A stretch of DNA of 64,000 nucleotides. It comes from Canariomyces notabilis (taxonomy: Eukaryota; Ascomycota; Sordariomycetes; Sordariales; Chaetomiaceae). Below are positions 24,354 through 35,500 of the stretch, piece by piece. The notes below the pieces were generated by a model. It did not search any database and was not told where the DNA came from. It was given only the letters and a program-made list of their open reading frames with translations. The first letter of the stretch is position 1, and each line of letters starts with the position of its first letter. Made by a program: the position numbers and the translations under genes. The DNA lies in assembly GCF_033297395.1 (NCBI RefSeq), contig NW_027041827.1, forward strand, positions 375,629-439,628. The letters run 5' to 3'.

Positions 24354-25116
24354 ATGTTCAACCTCCGTAGGATTGTGTTGACAGCCTCGCTCCTGGCGGG
24401 CGTTGGCCTGATCGCATTCGCACAGCCTGCCGCTGCTGCCAAGGGCCCCAAGATCACTCATAAGGTCTACTTCGACATCCAGCACGGCGATGAGCCGCTT
24501 GGGCGTATCGTCATGGGTCTCTATGGCAAGACGGTGCCCAAGACGGTCGAGAACTTCCGGGCTCTGGCCACTGGCGAGAAGGGCTTTGGCTACGAGGGTT
24601 CCACTTTCCACCGTGTCATCAAGCAGTTCATGATCCAGGGCGGCGACTTCACCAAGGGCGATGGTACTGGTGGGAAGTCGAGTGCGTATTCCCCAGAATT
24701 TCTTCCCCTAGTCTGAACCGGCGACTGGGAGCTGACATCATTGGTTCCAGTCTATGGTGAGAAGTTCGCCGACGAGAACTTCAAGCTCAAGCATACCAAG
24801 CCGGGCATTCTGTCCATGGCCAACGCCGGGAAGGACACCAACGGCTCTCAGTTCTTCATTACGACCGTCGTCACCTCGTAAGTCGTCCGCAAATGGCACG
24901 GGAGCCGCCTGCGGAATGGATCTTGCTGATGGGTGCTGCTATAGCTGGCTTGATGGCCGTCACGTTGTTTTCGGGGAGGTCCTCGAGGGCTACGACATCG
25001 TGGAGAAGATTGAGAACGTGCCGACGCAGCCTGGCGACAAACCGGTCAAGACGGTCAAGATCGTCAAGAGTGGCGAGTTGGAGGTACCCCCTGAAGGTAT
25101 TCACGTGGAACTTTAG
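24354..25116 (+). CDS. ER cyclophilin B, peptidyl-prolyl cis-trans isomerase
   Basis: Three exons (24354-24681, 24751-24877, 24945-25116) give 208 aa. The signal peptide is about residues 1-28 and the cyclophilin domain about 35-195. Catalytic and cyclosporin-binding residues are visible in STFHRVIKQFMIQGGDF (catalytic Arg and Gln), MANAGKDTNGSQFFIT and the Trp of TSWLDGRHVVFGEV. The C-terminus is HVEL, a plausible HDEL-like ER-retrieval signal, and the family in Sordariomycetes commonly ends this way. It assists folding in the ER. A second in-frame terminal exon downstream (25267-25475) could replace the HVEL end by a membrane anchor. Confidence 0.95.
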
Positions 25117-25266
25117 TGGCTCCTTCTACAATGTGTGCCCGTCCACCCCTTTTGTCTTCCTAGGGATCGGCTATGGACAATCTAAAAGTGCAATTCCTCT
25201 CGCCAAACTTCGACTAGCTCAAAGAAGATGTGCTGATGACTGCCTGGCTGTTCTGCTCCCATTCAG

Positions 25267-25475
25267 ACCTAGACGAGCCCGAAGAATCCGTGGTCGGCAC
25301 ACCTAAGACCACTCCCCTCAAGACCATTCCCCTCGTTGAAACTGGCGAAAGCTACCAAATTCTGGGCAAACTGGCTGTCTTCGGTCTCATTGTCATGGTG
25401 TTTGCTGGGTGGGTTCGCGTTTCGAGGGGCCGTCAGGCTCGGGACGACGTTGGGTACGAAAAAACACTGGCATAA
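25267..25475 (+). CDS. candidate alternative terminal exon of the cyclophilin B gene (membrane-anchor isoform)
   Basis: If exon 3 of the cyclophilin is spliced from a donor at 25097 (after GAAG) to the pyrimidine-rich acceptor ending at 25266, the frame continues into this exon: DLDEPEESVVGTPK, then YQILGKLAVFGLIVMVFAGW (a single membrane helix), a basic segment RVSRGRQ and GYEKTLA before TAA. The total would be 271 aa with perfect frame closure. A CTGAT branch-site match lies about 50 nt upstream of the acceptor. The donor (GTATTC) is weak, so this is likely optional. The alternative is an independent small gene or chance. Confidence 0.55.
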
Positions 25476-25667
25476 ACTGTATCCTGTAATGAGAGGACTT
25501 GATCTGTACAACAAGAACTCTGGAATCTGCTTGTGTCGTGAAAGTACTGTATGGACTTCGATACATGCATCACGTGGCCCCGTTTCGAGCATCTCTTAAA
25601 ATTTCATGAAATACTCAAATCGAGCGGATCAACAACTCGATGTTCACCAATATACATACAACCGAAG

Positions 25668-26245
25668 ATGAAGGTTCTTACATTAAATTTTCTGACCTGC
25701 GCGGTCAAGACGTGCAAGGCCTCGTCCGACTCATTTCCGCTGCACCCCAAAGACGCAGAGCTCGCTAGCGATGATGTCGAGCTCAACCCGCAGTTGTTAG
25801 TCAATCTATTGCCCCGCATTGACTGGAATGCGCTGCGAACAACATCGACGGAGGCAAGTACCTTCCTCGTTAGGCTATCACAGTTCTCAAGGGCGTTGTG
25901 ATCAGGGGGGTGGATACGAGGTGGCAGATATCTACAAGTTTCTTCCCATTCAGGTTGTCTCGTCTTCGACTGCCCCTTATCCTGCCCGAACCTTTCCTGT
26001 CACATATATGTCCTCTCTTCACTCACGATTCACTGACATTACATCAGCTGGGCTTCCCTCAGCTGCCCGAGCAGCCACCAACTGCCGAGGAGCTACAAGC
26101 CGATGAGAAGATGCTCAAGGACCTACATACGCTCCTGATGGAGACGCAACTCATGGAGGGCAAGCTGGTTTGTGGGCACTGTGGGCACGAGTACGCAGTA
26201 CGAGAAGGGATTGCAAACTTTCTCTTGCCCAGTCACCTAGTATGA
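25668..26245 (+). CDS. TRM112: multifunctional methyltransferase activator Trm112
   Basis: Two exons, 25668-25853 and 26048-26245, give 127 aa, normal for the family. The start MKVLTLNFLTCAVKTCK and the end VCGHCGHEYAVREGIANFLLPSHLV are diagnostic; the cysteine pairs at both ends form the zinc knuckle. Trm112 is the obligate partner of the methyltransferases Trm9, Trm11, Bud23 and Mtq2, acting on tRNA, rRNA and release factor eRF1. The only join that keeps frame and family spacing (RTTSTE-LGFPQLPEQPP) uses a GC donor (GAG|GCAAGT) at 25854, with a CTGAC branch site close to the acceptor at 26045-26047. It follows the cyclophilin gene on the same strand. Confidence 0.92.
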
Positions 26246-26642
26246 GGGCTATCATGCAAGAAACGAGAGGCGATCATGATCGGTCGGCCATGGGAAAGCA
26301 TTGACTGGGTTGTTCACGGCGTTAGGTCAGAAAATCATCACTCGGGTAATAGACAAGGTGTTCTCTACATCTTTCGAGTTCGAGTCTTAACACCAGGGGT
26401 TCGTTGCCTACCTGAATTTTACTCTGTATACGACGGCATATCGAAGCGAAGTTCCACTTCAGCATGCGGCCTCAGAGCGATCACGCTGAGTAACTGGCTC
26501 TTGGGGAACGGCATCACTGAAATTCTAGATATTGATACCCTGCTCTAAACCAAACCTCCCAACTCCAACCCAAGTAGGTATGCTACAGATCCTTACAAGC
26601 CAGGCCGTATTCGCCAGCCATCACATACAGTTGTTACCTGTT
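26246..26642. other. intergenic between convergent TRM112 and BIG1
   Basis: About 400 nt of 3' flanking sequence. Nothing else is recognised. Confidence 0.6.
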
Positions 26643-27718
26643 TTACATCTGCTTCTTCTGGGCAGCAGGCCCCATTTCCTTGTCGAACGCCCCATAAGAG
26701 ACCTCCAGGCTTGAAAGTGCCTTCAGACCAACAGCCAAAATAGAAAGTAGGATAACCAGGACAAAAAGAGACATGAAGACACCTGATTTCTGTATTAGTG
26801 AACAACGGCGCCTGGGGTTGATTCACAGGAGAACGAAAACTCACCGGGCGTAAAGAACTGATATTTCTCGAACAGAGGCAAGTTACTCGTCGAGTTCGAC
26901 TTCCTCTTGGCGACCATCTCGTCCTCTTCGGCCCAGCGCTTGAGGTCTACATGCACCGCCTCGATAAATTCGGGCTCGTACGCCTTGAACTCATTCGGAT
27001 CTGAGAACATAAAGACAGTGTAGTCGCCATCCAGGGTTTCAAGCAACCGGTCGAGCTCGAAATCTGTTCGTTCCCACCCGAAAATGAGCACCTTGTCCAA
27101 CCCGACGCCAATTCGGGACGGAGGATAAGAGACCAAACGTACCGTTATCCTCCAAGACCTCCCTCCTATCCCTCCCCTCAATGAGCGAGGCGGGAGGGAG
27201 ATGCTTCAACTCAACCCGATCGACATGGACCTGCTTTCCCTTTTCCGCGCACACCGTCTTGATGAACTCGTCCAGCGGCCGCCCGGAGACCTGGCCAACC
27301 ACCTCGGCGACGCTGAAGTGCGAGATTCCTTCGCCGGCCACGGCGCGGCACAGGAACGGCATGCGGCAGTCGCCTCGGTCCGGCCCATCATCGTCGCGAA
27401 TGTCAGCCGCGTGCAGGTTCGGTTGCGATACCAGTATGTACCGCTCGGTCGGACACGACGCGAGGAGCTGCTTTGCCGAGGCGAGAACCTGGGCGCTAGT
27501 TTGGAGCTGGCCTTGCGCCGACTCCGGAATTTGCGGGAGGCTGCGGAGGGACAGCGCTAGTTAGTTATGGTGTTCCCGCGTGGAAAAGTTAAGGGACCTG
27601 GGGAGAGCAAGACGGACCTGGCTGTGGAGAAGAGTACAAATGGCGACGAGTTGGAAAAGGCCTGCACCTGGACTGCTGCTGTGCAGGCCAGCAATGTGGC
27701 TGCTTTTGGGAGCTGCAT
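26643..27718 (-). CDS. BIG1: Big1-like ER/V-ATPase accessory membrane protein
   Basis: Four exons (27718-27618, 27540-27143, 27063-26845, 26782-26643) close in frame to 285 aa. A signal peptide (MQLPKAATLLACTAAVQVQA) is followed by FSNSSPFVLFSTASLP, a lumenal region with CPTERYILVSQPNLHAAD and DEFIKTVCAEKGK, then LPLFEKYQFFTPG, a C-terminal membrane helix (VFMSLFVLVILLSILAVGL) and the short cytosolic tail SYGAFDKEMGPAAQKKQM. This architecture and tail match the fungal Big1/Voa1-Ac45 family. Yeast Big1 is an ER protein needed for beta-1,6-glucan in the cell wall. The family assignment is from remembered motifs. The gene is divergent from RRP17. Confidence 0.8.
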
Positions 27719-27986
27719 TCTTGTTGTGGTTATGCCTATTGTTGTGGTGATGGTGCCGAGCTCCTATTCTGGGTCGGCGTTGGGGGGGAGTTGCCGTCCA
27801 CGGAAGGCTTCAAGCTCCCCGGTTGATGATGCAGCAGGTTGGAGCCAACGGTCGCGGGTATTGAGAGCGGTGAGGAGGGGCAGAATCTACGATAACGTAC
27901 CTTGGTGGCTGCTTACAGGGGGCTTATCGCTAAATTTCCAGGCCCTTTCAGAGACAAGTTCAGAGGGGCAAGAGTCTGCATCAAAC

Positions 27987-28690
27987 ATGTTTGCTCAGCC
28001 CAGGATAAAGAAGACGCCCCTTCCGCCGCCGAAGAAGAGAAAGGCATCTCATGCAATTGAGGAGATTACGTTTGACAAAGATGCTCGGGCTGAATACCTT
28101 ACCGGATTTCACAAGCGCAAGCAGGCGCGGATCAAGCATGCCCAGGAGGTAGCCCAGCAAAAAGCGCGCGAAGAGAGGATCGAAATGCGGAAACAGGTGT
28201 GTTTCACCCTTTGGATATCGGCGTAATCGCACTGACCGGCTGGTTACAGATCAGGGAGCAGCGAAGGCAAGCCGTTGAGGAGCATGTGCAGGCAGTCAAC
28301 AAAATCCTCCGCGAGGCCGAAAGCGCTGGCACTACCGGCCAGAACGCGGACAGCTCAGAGGAGTGGGATGGGCTGTCAGATACAGATGTACCCGAGGCGC
28401 CTATTGACCTGGAAGAGGAATACATCGACGAGGACAAGTACACGACGGTCACTGTCGAAGCAGTGAGTGTGGACCGAGATGGCCTCCATAAACCGAAGCT
28501 GGATGAATCTTCCTCCGAGGATGGCTCCCCTCCAGAGCAAGAAGAAAGCACAGAGAAGGAGGAGAATGGAAACGGCCCCCCTAAACGGGTGAAGGACTCG
28601 ACCCGGAAGAAGAAAAAGTTCCGGTACGAAACGAAGTTTGAGAGGGACTTTACAGCGAAGAAGCAGAGGGCAAAGCGGAAGAAGCGTTAG
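27987..28690 (+). CDS. RRP17: rRNA-processing protein Rrp17 / Nop25 family
   Basis: Two exons, 27987-28196 and 28250-28690, give 216 aa. The N-terminal half is the Nop25 domain: KKRKASHAIEEITFDKDARA, EYLTGFHKRKQARIKHAQE, then a long basic/acidic helix (REERIEMRKQ-IREQRRQAVEEHV). The C-terminal half is acidic and ends in a strongly basic RKKKKFRYETKFERDFTAKK with KRKKR, a nucleolar localisation type. In yeast it is a 5'-3' exonuclease of 60S pre-rRNA maturation. The frame is also open for 140 codons upstream of this ATG, across the antisense of BIG1 exon 1, but the start at MFAQPRIKK fits the family. Confidence 0.83.
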
Positions 28691-28936
28691 CCTGAGCATA
28701 TTGTCGAAGAAAAAGAGCTACTTGCACGGGTTTGGTGTTTGGGCGTCCGAGAATAGGGTGATTGTGAGGTCGCATTACTTAGGTACTTGGGCAATGACAA
28801 TGACCGGTCCGTCTCTAATCCTCCTCCGTCCGTGCGACCATGTTCCGCGCGTACAAATCCGAACCTGGCATTTGCAGCCATAGGGGGCTGCATAGACATC
28901 GAAATCCGCCATCTGACCCGAACCAAACCCCGACAT

Positions 28937-29693
28937 TTAGAGGGTGCCAATCTCGGCTTGGAAGTCCTCGAGTTCCTTCTGCACGGCGGCGTACTTCTTG
29001 GCCATCTCCTCGTACTTGGCCTCCCACTGGTCGCGTTCCTGTTCGAGAGCCTGGACTTTCCGCTCAAAGTGTCCGGCCTTAACATCGGTCTGCCGCAGCC
29101 TATAGACGCGAAGATCAGTAAACACACCCGTGCTTGCCAGGGAAACGATTTGCTGTGCGCTCTTACTTCTCGTTGGCCTCGCGCAAAGTCTTATCAGCTT
29201 CCTCGGCCTCTTCCTCGAGAAGTTGCAGTCTTCGAGTCAGCGCTTCGTTCTGAGTGCCGTGCTGCGCGCCTTCGCTGGCGGCAGCCTTGAGCTCTTTGAC
29301 TTTGTCCTCGAGTTTCTCTACCTCTGCCTCCAGCACGCTATTCTTGTGCGTCAGGGAGATGATCTCTTGCTCTTTCTGAAGGTTCTCCTGCTCCAGGACC
29401 TTGACCTTGGATTGGAGTTCTTCGACCTTGGACGCTGACTCCTCAGCCTCCAGCCGGAGCTGGTTCATTTTCTAGAGTGCGCATTGTCCCGTTAGTAGAC
29501 AGATTCTGTCATGGAAAACTGAAAAGTACCAGCACTGCTGAAGTTCGATTCCAAGCATGCACTGAGCGTAGACCGAGACTGGCGGTCACCGTCATCGTAG
29601 TTCAGGGGACTTTTGCCAGCTCGATGGTGGGGCTAACAAACAGGGGTTGAGCTTCTATGGATTTCGCAGACTTACCTCCTTGATGCGATCCAT
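28937..29693 (-). CDS. TPM1: tropomyosin
   Basis: Three exons (29693-29676, 29471-29167, 29099-28937) give 161 aa, the length of fungal short tropomyosins. Exon 1 encodes only MDRIKE; the splice continues KMNQLRLEAEESASKVEEL. The whole protein is one uninterrupted coiled coil with regular heptads and no prolines, ending FQAEIGTL. It binds along actin cables and rings and supports myosin-V transport and cytokinesis. The 18-nt first exon is easily missed by gene finders. Confidence 0.93.
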
Positions 29694-30139
29694 GTCGGCG
29701 AATATTAAATTCGAGGAGATTCAGAATGGGTTCGGAGAAGGCGGAGAAAACGCAACAGGGATATCGCGAACGTTGGACGAAGTTGGGAGAGAGATGTCGG
29801 TGGAGGAGATGGTGGATGTGGAAATGAAGACCAGCAACTGCCCCTCTTAAGGCTTCCCGCGTTTCCATTTGCTGCGGCGGGTGCCGTCACTTGTCTGATC
29901 GGCCCCCCGGCTTAATGGTGGGGGGGAAAGGCAGGGTGCAGCTGCGCCGTTGCTGTGCCAACATGTCTCGTTTCCGTTCTGGAAACAGGAAGAGCCCACT
30001 GAAACGTACCTACTTCCAACTGAGCCATGAATCCCGATAGTTCGTTGCACACAGAACACCAATCCACGACACTGATTACGAGCAGCCTGGAAATCCTCGA
30101 ACATCGCCCGCCTGGAGGCTATTCCGGCTTTTCTCCGCA
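29694..30139. other. divergent promoter tropomyosin/securin
   Basis: 446 nt between the two starts. No additional gene was recognised. Confidence 0.6.
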
Positions 30140-31562
30140 ATGTTTGCAGCTCACCACGACCAGGAAAACCTCTTTGCTCACCAGGCGAGCACCGCTAAAC
30201 AGCAGCTGCAGGCCAAGACACCCGCTGCACGCTTTCCAAAGACGCCTCTGAAGGTGCCCCTAAACGATGAAAACACCAATCACGGCTTTGCTGGAAAGAG
30301 CGTTCTGCGAACCAAGGGAAATAATGAGAACATTGCTACGACGGGGAAAGGGGGAAACGGTATTGGAGAATCTGGCAGGGCTGCCTTGGTGACGCCTGGA
30401 GGTGCGTGCCGTACCATGGCCGGCTACTGCATGGCTTCCTCGGATAAGCAGCTGACGATTTGTAGAGCCCCGGACTGCTCGAGCACCTCTTGGAAACAAG
30501 ACTACCAACGCGAAAGCCAGGACGCAGCAGACCCCTGGAGTGAAGCAGCTTGTGCAGGACTTTGAGAAGACTAGCATCAGACCAACCACAGGTCTTAGGC
30601 CCAAACATGCAGGACCTCGTACCGAATCATCAAAACTGGAGGTGCACACGGACAAAAGTCCTCTCGACAAGGAGGAAGAGGTCGAATACGCTCCACCGAA
30701 GCCGAAGGATATTCCTTACGAGTCTGATATCCTCCCTGAGCATCTGTTCACGTTAGAGGGCCTGAAACCGGAGAACTTGTTCAAGGGATATTACCAATAC
30801 TACTTTAACCCCGTGGACGACGATGGCAAGTCGCGAATTGAGCGCGAGATGGAGGAGCGGCAGCAGCGCAGCTTCGAGCGTGGTGAAGAGCAGATCCGGA
30901 GAGACATGGAAGAGTTTGACTGGAGTATCGGTGATATTCCGGAGAGCAAGAATCTCTTCAAGAAGAAGGCCGATGTAGCTACGGCAAGTACGGTTGCTAA
31001 AGCTACGGCTGTCAAGAAAACCACACGCCCGGGTCTCAAACAGCCAAGCACCATCGCATCTCGAAAGGCAGCATCGGCTCTGGCCATGACTGTGAAGGCC
31101 TCGAGCACAGCAGAGGGCGAGACCAACAAATCGGTCGCATCCGCAACAACCAAAGTGCCATCTAGGGGCTTTATGTTGCCCAAGCGGAAGCCAACGCAGC
31201 CTCTTTCCCAGGCCAGCGTCTCAGCACGGAGTCGAGGAGCTGCCGTAACTGCCTCGAGAAGCACTTTGGGTTACAGCAAGGGTCGGTCCGCCTTATCAGC
31301 TGTGCACCGAGAGAACGATTCAAGCAGCCGACAGTCTGAGGTGGCTCCCAAGACTCGTACGTTGATGCGATCAGTCAGCACAGCTTCCACAGGTTCGGAT
31401 GTCACTATCACACCAGCTCGCTTCGCGCAATCATCCCAGGAGTCGAAGAAGCCCGATTTCCTCCACATCTTCGATGCTGATGAGGACGACGGTGATCTAG
31501 GCGGCGGTATGCCGCCATTGGACGACTTTGACGATGACTTTCAGCTCTCTACCAACTTTTAG
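30140..31562 (+). CDS. securin-like anaphase inhibitor
   Basis: Two exons, 30140-30401 and 30466-31562, give 452 aa. The N-terminal ~120 residues are disordered, with DENTN and a destruction box RAPLGNKTTN immediately after the splice, as in securins and B-type cyclins recognised by the anaphase-promoting complex. The conserved central block has DIPYESDILPEHLFTLEGL, KPENLFKGYYQYYFNP and the acidic helix REEMEERQQRS-type region ending DMEEFDWSIGDIPES, resembling the separase-binding part of fungal Cut2-type securins. The C-terminal third is Ser/Thr/Lys-rich and ends very acidic (DADEDDGDLGG...FDDDFQLSTNF). It should hold separase inactive until anaphase. Securins diverge fast, so the family name is a motif-based inference. 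Confidence 0.75.
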
Positions 31563-32567
31563 CTGCGCACACAAGCTGTTAATAATATCCGGCCGGCGTT
31601 TGGTTAAGGTGCTTGAGGAGAGAAACCTCGACGTTTATTTGCTATGTCTGCTAGGTTAGGTGGAGTACTATTGACATTGTTTTACATCCCGCAGCAGTAG
31701 CCCAACCAGCTCACGGCTGGAAAGGGGCTTGGAGTGGTGTTACAGAGGGATACCGGGATACGAGTGACTCTTGATTGTAGCGGCGGGTTTGCTTTTCATA
31801 TGTTGTACAATACGGGGATTACTGATGGATATTCCATCGGAAGTGAAAGGCATTCATAATGATGCAGTAAGGTGTTTTGAATGTCAATGATGAGAAACTC
31901 TGAATTCAATTTTCACCCACTATCTGTGTCGTTCCATACTCCTGTGGTGACATAGTTAACATAACATAATCTGTACAAGCTCTGGGATGATAGCGCGATG
32001 TCAATACAGGTAACACATGTTATCTTCTGCCCGGGCTCCTTGTCAGAAATGGACGCAAGCATCATCACCCCACCATTGGAGCAAGCCACAACACCGCCAC
32101 ACTCTTTGTCAGAGTTCGTGCTCGGGCCAACTGGCAAAGACGCTAAGAACGCCAACCAACTTCGGTTTAGCGACACAATGGCTTCGCGACTTCACACGCC
32201 CTGGAGAAACTCCTAAACTTTCAACTTCATTCTTGGCCCATCTCACGCTCAAACTCACAGCAACTCACGAAAACCACCATTTTCGCTGATCGAAACCGAC
32301 CGAAAGTTGTCGCACATACTAATAGAGATTTTTGCTCGTTGATTTCTCTCTCCTTCGAGCGATTTCCGTTCTCTACGGCGCAGTCAGGCAACGCCTTCTC
32401 CCTTGCCCGGCCAACCTCGGTCGCGTGGCCGGAACATCGCGCGTAGTTCGACCAAAGTATTGCAGATCCAACCCATCAATACTCATGCATGGTGTCTCAT
32501 AACATCACCAGCGACAGATATGATGGTCGGAGGGCGGAGGAAGCGGTAATAGCAGCCCCTTCTCGCC
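31563..32567. other. intergenic, SET1 upstream region
   Basis: About 1 kb containing the securin 3' flank and the pyrimidine-rich leader of SET1 (32330-32420). No gene is seen. Confidence 0.6.
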
Positions 32568-35500
32568 ATGACTCGCCCTGCTGGTGCGGGCTTCGCCCAG
32601 TTCTTCCCTGCAGCGCCGCGAGCCGCAAGGGACAGGGCAATGGAGCGCGAGAGGGCACGATTGAAAGCACTCGAGTCTCCGTCTTTGCAAGCAGTCAGCG
32701 CCAATGGCCGCCTCCCCCCGGTGGAAGCTTCAGCCTTCTCAAATCCGGACGGTACGCTCGTTAACGGCTTCGCATCGAGACCACAGCCCAATGGAACCGG
32801 TCCTGACGTGGCGCATCCGTCGGCGGATGATACCGAGTCACTAACCGGCGACACACCCAATGTGGGCGGCGGATCTGCCAGCTCTCGTGGCAGCTCAAAT
32901 TCCTCCATATTCAGTGCTCCGACGCGACCGAGCGCCTCGGCTGCCGTAAGACTCTCAACCAGCCAACTTACCCCTCCCACCACCATCGGATCCCCGTCTT
33001 CATGTTTATCTACGGCCGCCCCTAAAAAGGCGCACTCGACCACCCCCCATCATGCCGACGCAATAGACGGATCAATCTCGATACCCAACGGATCTCTCCG
33101 TGACACCACGGCTGCTCTGTCCGGCGTCGCCGATCGCGTGCCTGTCCGAGATCCCACCCGCTCGATCATATGCATCAAGTGCACATATGACCCCGCCCTG
33201 GATACTTCGTTGTCGAGCTCCGAGAAGAGGAAGACAAAACCGATATACAAGGAGTATGGCGTGGTATGTAGACCTGATACACTTACACTGAGGGGGGAGC
33301 GTCATCTTGAGGATGAGTTCAATTGGCTAATACTGCGTGTAGGATGAACAAGATGACGCTCCCCCCTCAGACCCTCGCCTATCCAAAGGCGGGAGGTTGA
33401 ACTACATTAATGTCGATTTCCATCTTCCCCGAGCCCGGTTACGACAAGCTCCCTACAACCTCAGGCCGTACAAGTATGACCCTAAAACCTCCTGTGGCCC
33501 TGGACCCCCGACTCAGATCGTGGTCATCGGCTTCAATCCTTTGATTACCTTCTCCAAGGTGACCGCCGTGTTTGCCTCTTTCGGAGACATCGCCGAGAGC
33601 AGCAACAAGATGCACCCTGAGACCGGGAGCTATCTAGGCTTTGCTACATTCCGCTACAGGGACTCAAAACCAAGCCGCTCACGCCCCGTGCCTGTCACAG
33701 CAGCAGACGCTGCAAGGCGCGCCATCCGCGCAATGAACGGGAAACGGATCGAGGCGAACTCTGTTCGCGTCGAGTACGATCCCGAGGGCAGAAAGAGTTC
33801 GCGCATGCTAGAAGAGGTGCTGAAGAAGGGTAAGGAATGGGAACAGACACGGGGCGAGCCAAAGATACCGACAGGCCCAAAATCCAAGGAGATACCCCCG
33901 GGACCCCCGCCGACTGCACCGAAAGCGCCAGCGGCGCATCGCGGCATAGCACCCGTTCCGGGCGTGTGGATGCCGAAGCCCAAACCCGAGGCCTTGATTG
34001 AAGCTGAACCCGTCGTATCGCGTATAAAGAGCGAGCCGTACATCTTTGTTGCGCACGAGCACGTCCCCGTCATGCCTACCACGGTTGCTCATATGAAGAG
34101 GCGCCTGAAGATGTACTTGTTTGAGGATGTCCGCGCCGACAGAACCGGCTACTATATTATATTCCGCGATTCGGGCTATGGGCGTGCCGAGGCCGAGCGA
34201 TGTTACCGAGCCGTAGACCGCACAGCCTTCTTTACCTACACAATGGTCATGAAGCTGCACCTGTATGGCACTATAGGAAAGGCTGCCCACCCGTCTGGAG
34301 CCCGGCAGCGTAGTCGGACGCCGGACCAGAGACGGGTAGACGACACCAGGCTTCACCATCGCAGCCGACATGATGAAGATAGATTGCGGCGTGAAGAACA
34401 AGACCGGCGCAGGCGGGAAGAAGAGGCAGACTTGGAAGAAGAGAAGAGGCAGAGAGCGAAAAACTTCGACCCGGTCTTGGAGGCCACGGATGTGGTACTC
34501 CGGGAGATGAAAGAACAGTTGATCAAACACATCCGGACGAAGATCGCAGCCCCGGCTTTGTTTGAATACCTGAATCCTGCCAACCACGTTGCCAGGCGCC
34601 AGAGACTCGGTATCGAGGACCCCCGTAGTGCGGGACTTCCGCCGATCGTCTTGGACGAATGGGAAGACAAGTCTCCGGTTGGCACGCCTAACTCTAGGGC
34701 GGACCCGATTGAGAGACGAACAGCTCGGCTTGATGTCACTGCATTGCCTCGTATTCGCAAAGTCAAGAACGCCGGACTGAACATTCGCAAGCATGGGTTC
34801 AACGATCCTTTTGCGCGCAACCGTCAGCCGGCTAGGCGCAGCGCTTTCCGATCTCTCCACTACCGTCTCAGAACCGATAGCGACGTTGAGTCTGAGGATG
34901 AATTCGAGAATCGCGCGTCACTTGGCAGGGATACAGAGGAGCCCGAGTCTCGACCTCGGAGCCGTATGAGCACGGACGATGACGCGACCAAGGAAGACTA
35001 CACATCATGGGGCCCTGGCGATGATGATTCCATGACAGAGGCGAGTTTCGCCCTCAACGATGGCTCGCTATTGCCCAAGAAGAGGAAGCTGGATCTCCAG
35101 GTGGAAACGGCCATCAAGCGGCAGAAGAAGACAGACGAAGAGCTTTTCGGGGTGGCCATTGATCGGATTGAGACGGAGTTTCCTTCGAGAGAGCCTTCTC
35201 CTGATGATGTCGTTTTACCTGACTTTGAACGCCCTGAGGAAAAGGACACAGACAGCTCCCGGATGCCCACGCCTCTACCGCCTGGAGACAAAGCCAAGAA
35301 GAAGCCTTCAAAGGCGAAGAAGAAATCTAAAAAGCAGCTGTTTGAGGAAAGAGAAGCCTTCAAACGTCAGCAGCTGGAGATATTTGAAAAGGAGGCGCTA
35401 CAGCCCGAAGAGAACGAGATCAAGCCGACGCCAGACGGTGATGTCGAATCGAAGAAAGAAGCGGGGGCACCAGAGACTGGCCCGGAAGATGAAAAGCCAG

